A stretch of 64,000 nucleotides of DNA from CP2-2F sp034432555. Its GTDB lineage: Bacteria > Chloroflexota > Anaerolineae > Aggregatilineales > UBA2796. Below the pieces are notes generated by a model, which saw only the letters and a program-made list of their open reading frames with translations, had not been told where the DNA came from and searched no databases. The stretch lies in assembly GCA_034432555.1 (NCBI GenBank), contig DAOUBW010000046.1:1-64000 (forward strand), written 5' to 3'. Shown in pieces: positions 49,753 to 58,808 of the stretch. A program made the position numbers and the translations under genes. The number at the start of each line of letters is the position of its first letter. Within the stretch, counting starts at the first letter, position 1.

Positions 49753-52700
49753 CACGGCACATCCTGAAGGCGTTGGGCGCCTGCTAAGGTGCCATCAAAG
49801 CCAAGCAATGTGATCGCCTGCCCATTCACGACCACGTACCACAGAGGCACCCAACCAATGCCGAACGCTTCTAGGGCGATGTCTTTCTTGAAGGGCTTGA
49901 TGCGGTATTCTTCGACTGTTTGGGCGATCTTGCGCCACTTCTCGTTGATCTCTTGCAGGCTGTTTTGCAAGCGCTCTTGCTCCGCCTCCACCTGATCCTC
50001 AATTTGCTGGATGGTCAGTTCGGCGGCGCTCATGCGCTCTTGGGATTGCTTCTTGAAGCGGCGCGCACGGCTCACCCGCGAAAGCGTATAAGAAGTCCGC
50101 CCGCGCAGCAAGCTTATAAGTGCCTCACCGGTCGTATAGAGGTCTTCGCGGCGCAGCTCATCGAGCGACGATTTCTCGCCTTCCAATTGGCGCATGGCGC
50201 GCTGAAGGCGCAGTTCAAGGTCGGCAAAGACCTTATCAGCACGGGAAGTTGCCGCGTCAATTTCAGCATCGCGCCGTTCGCGGGCAAGCTGGCTGGCACG
50301 GGTCACAAAGTCGCGCTGATCTTCGCCGGGCTTACCGTAAAGATCAAGTACGCTGTTGTAGGGCAGCACCAACGAGGCGCTGCGCGCGACGAAATCAACG
50401 ACCTCGTCGCGCAGGGCGCGCATCCGCTTTAGATCGGTCATGCCGGCGGAAGGCGAGCCGTAGGCTGCTTCGCCAAAGGGTTCATTGGCAAGGTGATCAA
50501 GGTCTACCGGCGGCGCCTGGAACTGACTCCAGCGCACAAAGCCTGCGATCTGCACCTCCGGCACATGGAACGCCCAATGCTGATCCGCTTCCGCACCGCT
50601 TTTGCGGTCAAAGTAGCGCACGCCAACCTGGGCGAGCAACACAGGGCGGTAGAGCAACTGCGCGCCACCGAAAGTGCTTTGCACAATCCCATTGCGCGTC
50701 TCCCATTGCTTGATCGCCTGTTGGACAGGGATCAGGATGGGCAAGTAATACTGCACCACACCTGAGGGCAGCGAGACTTGGCGCATCTCGTAGCCGCTGG
50801 GCAAGTTGGGCGCCCGCATGGTCTGTGAGGCACTCTGCGGCGGCGGTGTGAAGCCAACGCCAACCGGCATCGTCTCGCCGCCATAGTGCGACTCCGACGG
50901 TGGCAGTATGGGCGGCGCGCTGGAGGTGGGCGGTGTGGGCAGCGGTGTGACCGAAGGCGCATTCCAGAACGATTTATCGTCAGCGGGCGCTGTGCTGTGC
51001 TGTGTGCTGCCTGTGGGTGGTGGCGGCGTGCGCGAGAGCGAGACGCCGAAGGGATTCGTCGGCTCGATGGAACGGCTGGCGGGCAAACTCGGCGGCGCGC
51101 CGCGCTGCTGCGCCTCTTGCGCCAAGCGTTCAGCGTAGGTATAGCGCGGTGGCGTCAGTTGAACGCCGCCTGCTGTGCTAAGGCGCGCTGTGCTACCTAG
51201 CTGTTCATCCGGCAAGGTTGGTGGCGGCGGTGGTGGTGTGCGTGGCTGCTCGTCCGGCAAGGTTGGCGGCGGTGGCATGTGGCGCGTTTCGTCGGGCAGC
51301 GCTGGTGGCGGCGCAGCACTGGCAGCAGGCTGAACGCTCACTTGTGGTGAAGCAGGCGGCATACTGCCAGTCAGGTTCACCGAATTGCTGAGCGTGGGCG
51401 GCGTCACACGCGGTTCGACGGCGCCTGTGGGCAGCGTGCGCGGATCCGGTGGCGGAATGGGCGCCGGCATGTTGGCAATGCCCTGCCGCTGGGCATCCAT
51501 CAGGCGGCGCACTTGCTGGCGCGTTAAGGGTCCGCGCAGGTAGGACATTGCCCAACGCGAATGCACCAGCACCGGTCCGCCATCGTTATGGACGTTGTGC
51601 AGCACAAACACACGCGGCGCCAAGCCTGAGATCAGCCGATCCAGTGTGGCAATATCCAGTTTTGAGTCAGCCGTGGCAGCCGATTCCAGCCCGCCCAGGA
51701 TGCGCTTTTTATCGTTATCGGTTTGCAGCTTGCCAATCAGCCACGTGCCAGCGTTCGCTAAGCCTTTGTAGTCAAGATCACCGGGATTTTGAGTTGCCAG
51801 CACCAAGCCAATGCCAAAGGCACGCGCCGTCTTAAGCAGGCGCAGCATCGGTTCCTTGGTGGGTGGGTTGCGCGGCGCTGGCGGAATATGCCCGAAAATC
51901 TCATCAAAGTAGAGGATGGCGCGCAAACTGGTTGTGCCGCTCAGCGAACGCATCCACGCCAGCATGTTTTCTAGGATGAGGGTGATCATGAAGGTGCGTT
52001 CGTTATCGGTCAGGTGCGCCAGATAGAAGATCGCCACACGCGGGCGTCCTTCCGCTGTATAGAGCAGGCGGCGCACATCGAGCGGATCGCCTGCGATCCA
52101 CGTCTGGAAGGAAGGTGCGGCGATGATATGGTTGAGTTCCTTCGCCAGCTTGAAGCGTTCGCGTTCTGGGAAGAAGGTGTTCACATCAAACACGCCAAGG
52201 CGGCTGAAGGGCGGATTTTGCACGCGCAAGATGATATCTTCCAGCGTCAAATCTTCGCCGCGCCGCCAAGCTTCCTCAAAAATGTTGCTGATCAACACAT
52301 GCTCACGGTCTTTGACTGGCTCCACCTGCTTACCGATGAGCGCCATCAGCGCGGTAACAATGCCGCTGATCTGCTCACGGTGAAATTCTTCATTGCCTTC
52401 CCAGCCATCACGCGGTGCTTGCAGCGAGGCAAGAATGCTGATCGGCAAGCCGGCGTCCGAGCCGGGCGTGTAGATGCTGTACTGGGCGGCGCTTTGGGCG
52501 GCTGCCATGCGCCCACTGCCAATGCCCCAGCGCGCCAAGCCTTCGCGCCATTGCTGCGCTACCTCTGCGGCATATTCGTCAATGTCCAGCCCGGCGCGCT
52601 GAGCATCGCTGGCATTCACCCACGGCGCAAAATCTTCAGGGCGCAATTGTGGAAAGTTTAGGAGCAAATTGGTGATGTCGCCCTTTGGGTCAATCACAAT

Positions 52701-52901
52701 GGCAGGCACGCCATCCAGGGCAGCTTCTTCTAGCAGCGTGATGCACATACCAGTTTTACCGCTGCCCGTCATGCCCACGACGACCGCGTGCGTGGTGAGA
52801 TCGCGTGAGTCGTAGTAGACAACTTCATCCGCAAGGCGCTGCGTCTCTGGATCGTAGCGCCGCCCTAAGTAAAAGCTGGTTGGGGCTTCAATAAATGGCA
52901 T
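49752..52901 (-). CDS. HerA/FtsK-like DUF87 ATPase with Pro-rich middle and coiled-coil tail
   Basis: A 1,049-residue protein. Residues 1-470 form a HerA/VirB4-type ATPase with Walker A GMTGSGKT at 43-50, the IDPKGD segment near 70, Walker B ILYFDEI near 337 and LVLATQNPGDL near 367. Residues about 490-720 are a low-complexity Pro/Thr/Ser linker with repeated TLPDEQ units. The last 320 residues include a helical, coiled-coil-rich region (LRLQRAMRQLEGEKSSL) and a short beta domain. Such ATPases act on DNA or in translocation; the role here is unknown. It is coupled to a phosphatase gene. Confidence 0.85.
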   Translation of the reverse strand: MPFIEAPTSFYLGRRYDPETQRLADEVVYYDSRDLTTHAVVVGMTGSGKTGMCITLLEEAALDGVPAIVIDPKGDITNLLLNFPQLRPEDFAPWVNASDAQRAGLDIDEYAAEVAQQWREGLARWGIGSGRMAAAQSAAQYSIYTPGSDAGLPISILASLQAPRDGWEGNEEFHREQISGIVTALMALIGKQVEPVKDREHVLISNIFEEAWRRGEDLTLEDIILRVQNPPFSRLGVFDVNTFFPERERFKLAKELNHIIAAPSFQTWIAGDPLDVRRLLYTAEGRPRVAIFYLAHLTDNERTFMITLILENMLAWMRSLSGTTSLRAILYFDEIFGHIPPAPRNPPTKEPMLRLLKTARAFGIGLVLATQNPGDLDYKGLANAGTWLIGKLQTDNDKKRILGGLESAATADSKLDIATLDRLISGLAPRVFVLHNVHNDGGPVLVHSRWAMSYLRGPLTRQQVRRLMDAQRQGIANMPAPIPPPDPRTLPTGAVEPRVTPPTLSNSVNLTGSMPPASPQVSVQPAASAAPPPALPDETRHMPPPPTLPDEQPRTPPPPPPTLPDEQLGSTARLSTAGGVQLTPPRYTYAERLAQEAQQRGAPPSLPASRSIEPTNPFGVSLSRTPPPPTGSTQHSTAPADDKSFWNAPSVTPLPTPPTSSAPPILPPSESHYGGETMPVGVGFTPPPQSASQTMRAPNLPSGYEMRQVSLPSGVVQYYLPILIPVQQAIKQWETRNGIVQSTFGGAQLLYRPVLLAQVGVRYFDRKSGAEADQHWAFHVPEVQIAGFVRWSQFQAPPVDLDHLANEPFGEAAYGSPSAGMTDLKRMRALRDEVVDFVARSASLVLPYNSVLDLYGKPGEDQRDFVTRASQLARERRDAEIDAATSRADKVFADLELRLQRAMRQLEGEKSSLDELRREDLYTTGEALISLLRGRTSYTLSRVSRARRFKKQSQERMSAAELTIQQIEDQVEAEQERLQNSLQEINEKWRKIAQTVEEYRIKPFKKDIALEAFGIGWVPLWYVVVNGQAITLLGFDGTLAGAQRLQDVP

Positions 52902-53126
52902 GGCTTTGCTGCCCTTCTATCTCTCGCTCTGGAATACAATGCAAGGCGCGCCAAGCAGCAGCACCTTTTCATAGCATAACACAACTAGAACAAATTTGCC
53001 GCTTATCTTTCCCTAACGGCAATCCTACCCATATAACGATGTCGTAAGAGTTGGTGCTGTGAACGCCATTCGGCATCGTAAACGGATATAATTAAGTAGA
53101 CTGACTACAAAACAAAGGCGCTCACT

Positions 53127-53507
53127 ATGACTCAGCCCATTGGGCAACCCTGTTCAATCTTACTTGTAGATGATGAGGCTGATCTGCTCACGCTGTTTGA
53201 AGTTGTTTTAGTTCGCCTAAACTGCACCCTCTACAAAGCGGATAGTGGCAGACGCGCTTTAGAAATTTTAGCAGATATTGCGCCGACTCTGATCGTGCTA
53301 GACCTTGCCATGCCCGAAATCAGCGGGATAGATGTGTTGGAAGCAGTGCGTAGCAACAACACTTACGCCCAAACCAAGATCGTCGTGCTGACGGCGGTGC
53401 CGCTGATGTTGGAACGCCACCATGTTGGTATGGTAGATATGGTTTTGACCAAACCCGTGACGCCGCGCAGCCTTGAAAGCACCATTCGTAGTTTGCTGAA
53501 TGGTTAG
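53127..53507 (+). CDS. Single-domain response regulator
   Basis: A 126-residue receiver domain with DDE near residue 15, the phospho-Asp in IVLDLAMPEISGIDVLE near 57, a Thr in VVLTAVP near 87 and Lys in LTKPVTP near 108. It has no output domain. It sits 108 bp upstream of a hybrid-free histidine kinase gene, which may be its partner. TATAAT at 53087-53092 is its likely -10. Confidence 0.92.
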   Translation: MTQPIGQPCSILLVDDEADLLTLFEVVLVRLNCTLYKADSGRRALEILADIAPTLIVLDLAMPEISGIDVLEAVRSNNTYAQTKIVVLTAVPLMLERHHVGMVDMVLTKPVTPRSLESTIRSLLNG

Positions 53508-53615
53508 GCATGTCCCCTGTTCGCTTGCACACCTCTGGCAAGAAAAGCCAAGAAAGGGTGTACAATTTATCTGGAAACTGTAGTAGTTAAGTTGTAATTG
53601 GCGCCTAAACCTACC

Positions 53616-55949
53616 ATGAGCCACAAGCCTTCCGCACCTGCGCGTCTGCCCAAACGTCCGTTGAACCTCATCAACGGCGTCATTTTCCTTGTGGCTTGCT
53701 TGCTGATTGGCATAATCTGGTGGGTGGCGCTGCGCCAAACGCAAAGCTACGCCGAAAGTGCGATGCAGGCGTTTCAAGCGCGCAGCCTTGCCGCTGTGCG
53801 TGCGGCAGCCGCAACGGTGCGTGTGTTGGTTTGGAAAGAGATCGGCGCTTACACGCAAGAAGATAGCGCTGCTTTCATCCTAGCGCGCACCAGGCAAGCA
53901 TTTGCGGCTGCTCAGAATTTGTTCAATGTGCTGATCTGGACGTATTGTACCAATTGCACAGAGTCCACACTGCCAATCCCTTCTACGTACCAAGATTATG
54001 CTGTCAATCTCGACATGCTCGCCCGCCTGACGACTGCCACTGAATCGGTTGGGATGCATACTCTGCCCGAAGGCACGCAGATGCTTGCCGCGTGGACGCC
54101 GCTGAACCTGAGTGACTCCACCTGGCTGATCGGCATTTCGATCCCGCTCACCGATGTCCAAGTCCAAACGCAGATCGTCTCCTATCAGAAAGATATCACC
54201 TTGCTGGCGAGTTTGCTCTCCCTGCTGATCGCTGCGCTTGCTTTTACGGCAGTGCGGCTGCGCCGCCGCGAACGTGGTATTGTGCGCCGTCTGCGCGATT
54301 CACAGGCACGCGCTGCCGAACACCGCACCTTTGCAGAAGCGCTCAGCGATATTGGCATGGCGCTGACCAGCGCGCTAGACCTTGAAGAGGTGATGGCGCG
54401 CATCCTGAGCAACGTTGGGCGCGTGGTGCCACACAGCAGCGTTAGCATCATGGTTGCTGATGGCGGCACCTATCGGCTTGCCTACGGGCGCTTTCCCGAT
54501 GACAAAGTGGCGCATATCGAACACTACAGGCTTTCCCCTGAGTTGCAGCGCATCTTTGATGAGATGAGCCGCACACGCCAAGTGCGCTACATCGCAGACA
54601 CGGAAACTGATCCACGTTGGATTCAGACGGATCGGCAGTCTTGGGTGAAGTCTTATATTGGCACGCCGATCTTGGTGCAAGATCAGGTGATCGGCATCCT
54701 AAACCTGAATAGCGATCAGCGCAACCACTTCACGGCTCAGCACGCCGAACTGCTGCAAGTCTTTGCCGTGCAAGCCGGCGTTGCGCTGCAAAATGCGCGC
54801 CTGTACGCCGAATCGCGCCGCTATGCCGCCGAACTAGAGCAGCGGGTCGGCGCACGGACTGCCGCACTGCAACAGCGCAGCGCGCTCTTTCAGGCGATTG
54901 TCGAGAACATGACCGACGGTTTGGCATATTTTGATTTGCAGTCGTGGCGCACGCTGTACGTCAACTCGTCTTTTTTGCAGTTGACTGGCTATGAAGCTGA
55001 GGAAGTGGTTGATCAATCGCTCGATTTTTACCGCAGATTCTTTCAATCGCCCGAATTTTTTGATGAGGCACGCTTGCGGCTGCGCGATACCGTTGCCAAA
55101 AAAAGCGTTTGGCAGACCGAATTTGAGGCAGTCCGCAAAGACGGCACAACCTTCATCTGCGGGCTGACGGCAACAGTCGTGCGAGATGCCCAAAATGTGC
55201 CAATTGGTCAGCTAAACCTTGTGCGCGATGTAAGCCAAGAAAAAAGCCTGCAAGAACAGCGCGAACGCTTCATCTCCAACGCCTCACATGAACTCCGCAC
55301 GCCGATTACCAACCTCAAACTGCGCCTGTACCTTGCTCAGCGCGATAGTGCTAACCGCGATCAGCATTTTGAGGTGATGGATCGCATGATCAAGCACCTC
55401 ACGCGCCTTGTCGAAAATCTGCTGGATTTGCCGCGCTTTGAACGCGGCGCGCTGACCATTCACCGCGAAAGCGTTAACCTGTGTGAGCTGCTCAAAAGCG
55501 CTGTGGATACACACCTGCCGCGTGCGACGGAATGCGGCATTCACCTAACTCTTGACTTGCCCGAAGAGTGCTTCACCGCGCAGCTTGATCCAACACGCAT
55601 CACGCAGGTGGTGGATAACCTGCTTGCCAACGCGCTAAACTACACGCCCAAAGGCGGCAGCATTCAGGTGAGGCTGCACGCCAACACCCACTCCCCTTTC
55701 CAGTCAGCGGTCATCAGCATTGCCGATAGCGGCATTGGCATTGCACCGGAAGCGCTCATCCGCATCTTTGAGCCATTCTTCCGTGAGCAATCCGCCCAAA
55801 AGGTGCGCGGCACTGGCTTAGGGCTGACCATTGCCAAGCAGATCGTCGAACTGCACGGCGGCATGATCACAGTGGAGAGCCAGCAAGGCATTGGCAGCAC
55901 CTTCAGCGTGACGCTGCCGATCAGCAGTGTGCCGGAGACAGCCCTATGA
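53616..55949 (+). CDS. Membrane sensor histidine kinase with GAF and PAS domains
   Basis: A 777-residue kinase from ATG 53616. Two transmembrane helices (near residues 22-40 and 195-215) enclose an outside domain of about 150 residues. A GAF domain (about 250-400), a short coil (AELEQRVGARTAALQQR), and a PAS domain (about 425-545) follow. The HisKA motif ASHELRTPITN has the phospho-His at 558. The ATPase shows the N box (VDNLLANALNYT), DSGIGI and GTGLGLTIAKQ. TACAAT near 53562 is a likely -10. It overlaps the next gene by ATGA. Confidence 0.94.
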   Translation: MSHKPSAPARLPKRPLNLINGVIFLVACLLIGIIWWVALRQTQSYAESAMQAFQARSLAAVRAAAATVRVLVWKEIGAYTQEDSAAFILARTRQAFAAAQNLFNVLIWTYCTNCTESTLPIPSTYQDYAVNLDMLARLTTATESVGMHTLPEGTQMLAAWTPLNLSDSTWLIGISIPLTDVQVQTQIVSYQKDITLLASLLSLLIAALAFTAVRLRRRERGIVRRLRDSQARAAEHRTFAEALSDIGMALTSALDLEEVMARILSNVGRVVPHSSVSIMVADGGTYRLAYGRFPDDKVAHIEHYRLSPELQRIFDEMSRTRQVRYIADTETDPRWIQTDRQSWVKSYIGTPILVQDQVIGILNLNSDQRNHFTAQHAELLQVFAVQAGVALQNARLYAESRRYAAELEQRVGARTAALQQRSALFQAIVENMTDGLAYFDLQSWRTLYVNSSFLQLTGYEAEEVVDQSLDFYRRFFQSPEFFDEARLRLRDTVAKKSVWQTEFEAVRKDGTTFICGLTATVVRDAQNVPIGQLNLVRDVSQEKSLQEQRERFISNASHELRTPITNLKLRLYLAQRDSANRDQHFEVMDRMIKHLTRLVENLLDLPRFERGALTIHRESVNLCELLKSAVDTHLPRATECGIHLTLDLPEECFTAQLDPTRITQVVDNLLANALNYTPKGGSIQVRLHANTHSPFQSAVISIADSGIGIAPEALIRIFEPFFREQSAQKVRGTGLGLTIAKQIVELHGGMITVESQQGIGSTFSVTLPISSVPETAL

Positions 55950-56851
55950 ACGACCTTGACGGCGTGCGCGCCCTTTACGCACAAACCGCACCGCACTACG
56001 AAACTACGATTAGCCCTGCCATGAGCGCTTTAGCGCGCAGCCTTGCCGCTTGGATGGCGCGCTGTGTGCGCGAGAATGCCAACGGCAGCCTGCATGATCC
56101 GTTTGATCTGCCCACCGGCGGTGCTTGCCCTAGCGTCCGCTTTGCCCTTGACGTTGGCACAGGCAGCGGTGTTTTGGCGCGGCAAATAGCGGGCTTTGCA
56201 CGGCAAGTAATCGGTGTGGATGTCTCCGCGCCGATGTTGGCAGAAGGTCAGACGGCGCTGCACCGTGCGCGCAGCGCCAATGTGCGCTTCGTGCTTGGCG
56301 ACGTGCATCATCTGCCTTTCCGTCGGGCAACCTTCGACCTGATCGGCGCATCTTTTGGGCTGAATCACAGCCAACCGCGCCGTTCGCTGCGCGAATTGGT
56401 GCGCCTGCTGCGCCCGCACTGCCTATTGTGTTGCCAAGAATGGGGCGGGCGCGATGAACTTTCGCGCTTGTTCAGTGAAACCCTCAGCGCCTACACTAAC
56501 TCTGTTGAGGTGGATGCCGCGCCAGCACTAAATGCCTACCTTGAGTCGCCGTGCGCCTGGCAAACGCATTTGCAAGACGCGGACGACTATTACACCACGT
56601 TCAAGGCGGCGGGCTTTGCGCTGGTGTGGGCGCAAGAGGCAGTCTTTACAACGGTGCGCTTCCCAACGGTGGATGCCTTCATCGCCTACAAACTCGCTTG
56701 GGTGACGCGCCGCCTGCGCTACGAAGCACTCTCGGAGGCGGTGCGCCGAGAGTGCTACGCTGATCTGCGGGCTGTGCTTGCGCCACACGCTGACTCCGCA
56801 GGTGCGCTGCTGTGGCAGCCGCCCCTGATACGCGTGTGTGCGGTGCGCTAG
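55946..56851 (+). CDS. SAM-dependent methyltransferase, class I
   Basis: A 301-residue methyltransferase. The SAM-binding motif LDVGTGSGVLARQIAG lies near residue 70, with VIGVDVSAPMLAEGQ near 88 and LGDVHHLPFRRATFDLIGASFGLNH near 117, as in the UbiE/type 11 group. The last 150 residues are variable and may recognise the substrate. It overlaps the kinase gene by four bases and is probably cotranscribed, but the link in function is unclear. No metabolite can be named. Confidence 0.9.
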   Translation: MNDLDGVRALYAQTAPHYETTISPAMSALARSLAAWMARCVRENANGSLHDPFDLPTGGACPSVRFALDVGTGSGVLARQIAGFARQVIGVDVSAPMLAEGQTALHRARSANVRFVLGDVHHLPFRRATFDLIGASFGLNHSQPRRSLRELVRLLRPHCLLCCQEWGGRDELSRLFSETLSAYTNSVEVDAAPALNAYLESPCAWQTHLQDADDYYTTFKAAGFALVWAQEAVFTTVRFPTVDAFIAYKLAWVTRRLRYEALSEAVRRECYADLRAVLAPHADSAGALLWQPPLIRVCAVR

Positions 56852-56905
56852 GAAGCCGCAGCACTGTGTGCAGCACAGACACTCGGCGTGTGCCTATTCA
56901 AAAAC

Positions 56906-56960
56906 CTTCTCCAGCTTTGCACAGGCTCTTCATAACTTCTTCACAGCCTTGATCTACACT
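56906..56960 (+). promoter_or_regulatory. Tandem 11-bp response-regulator boxes in front of a -10 element
   Basis: Four contiguous 11-bp units, CTTCTCCAGCT, TTGCACAGGCT, CTTCATAACTT and CTTCACAGCCT (56906-56949), occupy the place of a -35, and TACACT (56955-56960) follows as -10. The 11-bp spacing is the pattern bound by OmpR/PhoB-type regulators as head-to-tail dimers. The candidate binder is the OmpR-type protein encoded at 58061. Confidence 0.65.
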
Positions 56961-57019
56961 GAGAAGCGTAAGACCAGTGCGAAAGTACGGTCAACGATAC
57001 TGTAACAGGAGTAGGAACG

Positions 57020-57985
57020 ATGAAACGCTTTACCAAAGGTCTATTGGCAGCCGCTGCGACGGTTGCACTTGTAGGCGGCTTGGCACTGGGTGCCACCACT
57101 GCGGACGCGCAAGGGCGCGGCGGGCGCGGTGGCGCTATGAATTGGGACGGCAGCGCCATGCTGATCAGTGCGTGCAGCACCACTGACTATACCAGCGTGG
57201 CAGCCACCGCACTGAACATGACCGCGCCTGAGCTGCGCGTGGCGCTGGCAAGCGGCGCCAACCTAACGCGGATTGCGGCACAAAAGGGCGTTGAACTGAC
57301 CGCCGTGCAAGAGGCACTGCGTGCGGCACGCATCGCAGAAGTGGATAAGGCGCTGGCAGATGGCTTGATCACAGCAGAGCAGGCAGCGCAGATCAAAAGC
57401 CTGCTCAGCGGGCAGATGAATCCGCCTGCACAAGGCACACCAATGGCGCCCGGTCTGCGTGGGCGCGGTGATCGTCCCGGTGTGCGGATTATGGCGGGGC
57501 GCGTGAACTTGCTGGCAGGCATTAATGCACGCAACACCGTGAAGCCCTACATCGTCTCTGCGGAAGCGCTGGGCATCGCTTGTGCAGACCTGATCAAGGC
57601 AGCGCAGGGTGGTCAGTCTATCGCGCAGGTGGCAGCCGAGAAGGGCGTTGGGCTGCAAACGTTGGTGGACGCTCTGACGAAGGCATACAGCGATGCCCTA
57701 GCGAAGGATGTTGAAGAAGGCTTGGTGGCAAAGGCACGCGCTGATGCAATGCAAGCACAGATCGTCAACAATGTGCTGGGCATCATCTCGCGTCCGCATG
57801 GTCGCTTTGGGATAGGCGTTCCGATGCCGCGCATGGGTCGCAGTGGTGTGCAATTCTTTGAAGGCGAACTGCCCGAAGATGCCTTCACACTGCTCGATGC
57901 AAGTGATGTGGTCTTTTTCGGGGAACTGTTCGAGGGTGACCTGCCAAACGTCACTATTGAGGTGGCACCCGGCAGCGGTAATTAA
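57020..57985 (+). CDS. Secreted protein with two DUF2680-like helical repeats
   Basis: A 321-residue exported protein with a signal peptide (KRFTKGLLAAAATVALVGG, cleavage after ADA near residue 30) and a Gly/Arg-rich start (QGRGGRGG). Two related helical repeats follow: ALNMTAPELRVALASGANLTRIAAQKGVEL (about 55-130) and ALGIACADLIKAAQGGQ with IAQVAAEKGVGL (about 185-250), each then carrying an ADGLIT- or EEGLVA-type segment. The C-terminus is acidic. Function is unknown. AGGAGTAGG precedes the ATG. Its promoter carries tandem regulator boxes, and a two-component pair is encoded just downstream. Confidence 0.78.
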   Translation: MKRFTKGLLAAAATVALVGGLALGATTADAQGRGGRGGAMNWDGSAMLISACSTTDYTSVAATALNMTAPELRVALASGANLTRIAAQKGVELTAVQEALRAARIAEVDKALADGLITAEQAAQIKSLLSGQMNPPAQGTPMAPGLRGRGDRPGVRIMAGRVNLLAGINARNTVKPYIVSAEALGIACADLIKAAQGGQSIAQVAAEKGVGLQTLVDALTKAYSDALAKDVEEGLVAKARADAMQAQIVNNVLGIISRPHGRFGIGVPMPRMGRSGVQFFEGELPEDAFTLLDASDVVFFGELFEGDLPNVTIEVAPGSGN

Positions 57986-58060
57986 GCAGGCTTCCCACCC
58001 TTCAAACAGCTAGGTACAATGAAGTTGGGTCGGCACACACCGACCCACTTCGCATAGGAA

Positions 58061-58792
58061 ATGAAAGAATTATTTGCCATGCAGCGCCCAACGCGAGTGC
58101 TGATCATTGAAGATCAGGTCAAAATTGTCCATTGGCTGAGCGAGTTCTTGAAGCAGGCGCATTTTGAAGTGCTGACTGCCTACGACGGACGGACAGGCTT
58201 ACAGCTTGCCACCACCGAACAGCCTGACGTGATCCTGCTTGACCTGATGCTGCCGGATATGGATGGCTTGGATATTTGCCGCACCGTGCGCCAACACTCG
58301 GATGCGTTCATCATCATGCTGACGGCGCGTGTGGAAGAGACAGATCGGCTGATCGGCTTAGAGATCGGCGCGGATGACTATGTGACCAAGCCGTTCAGCC
58401 CGCGTGAGGTCGTAGCGCGCATCCGTGCGTTGCTGCGGCGTGCCAGCGGCGCACTGACGCAGAACAGCGCACCGCAACAGCGCTTAATGTGCGGTACCCT
58501 TCAGCTAGACCCGAACAAGCGCCTTTGCACACTGGACGGCGAAGCAGTGAACCTGACGCCCACCGAATTTGATATTTTGCACACCCTCATGCGGCAGCCC
58601 GGCGTGCCATTCACCCGTGAACGGCTGATCAATGAGGCGCTCGGCTATGACTACAGTGGCTATGAGCGCACCATAGATGTGCATATCCGCAATCTGCGCC
58701 GCAAGATCGAAAGCGACGCGCAAAATCCGCAATACATCCAAACAGTATTCGGCATCGGCTACCGCTTTACAGAAACGCCGACCACAGCCTGA
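58061..58792 (+). CDS. OmpR/PhoB-family response regulator
   Basis: A 243-residue regulator. The receiver domain has EDQ near residue 17, phospho-Asp in LLDLMLPDMDG near 60, and TKPFSPRE near 109. The winged-helix output domain (about 140-240) includes LTPTEFDIL and TIDVHIRNLRRKIE, which contact DNA. Start is either ATG 58061 or ATG 58079 (MQRPTRVLIIED); ribosome sites are weak for both. It is 16 bp upstream of a BaeS-like kinase gene, so the two form a two-component system, whose likely target is the 57020 gene. Confidence 0.94.
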   Translation: MKELFAMQRPTRVLIIEDQVKIVHWLSEFLKQAHFEVLTAYDGRTGLQLATTEQPDVILLDLMLPDMDGLDICRTVRQHSDAFIIMLTARVEETDRLIGLEIGADDYVTKPFSPREVVARIRALLRRASGALTQNSAPQQRLMCGTLQLDPNKRLCTLDGEAVNLTPTEFDILHTLMRQPGVPFTRERLINEALGYDYSGYERTIDVHIRNLRRKIESDAQNPQYIQTVFGIGYRFTETPTTA

Positions 58793-58808
58793 TCGGAAGG
58801 TATGCTCT

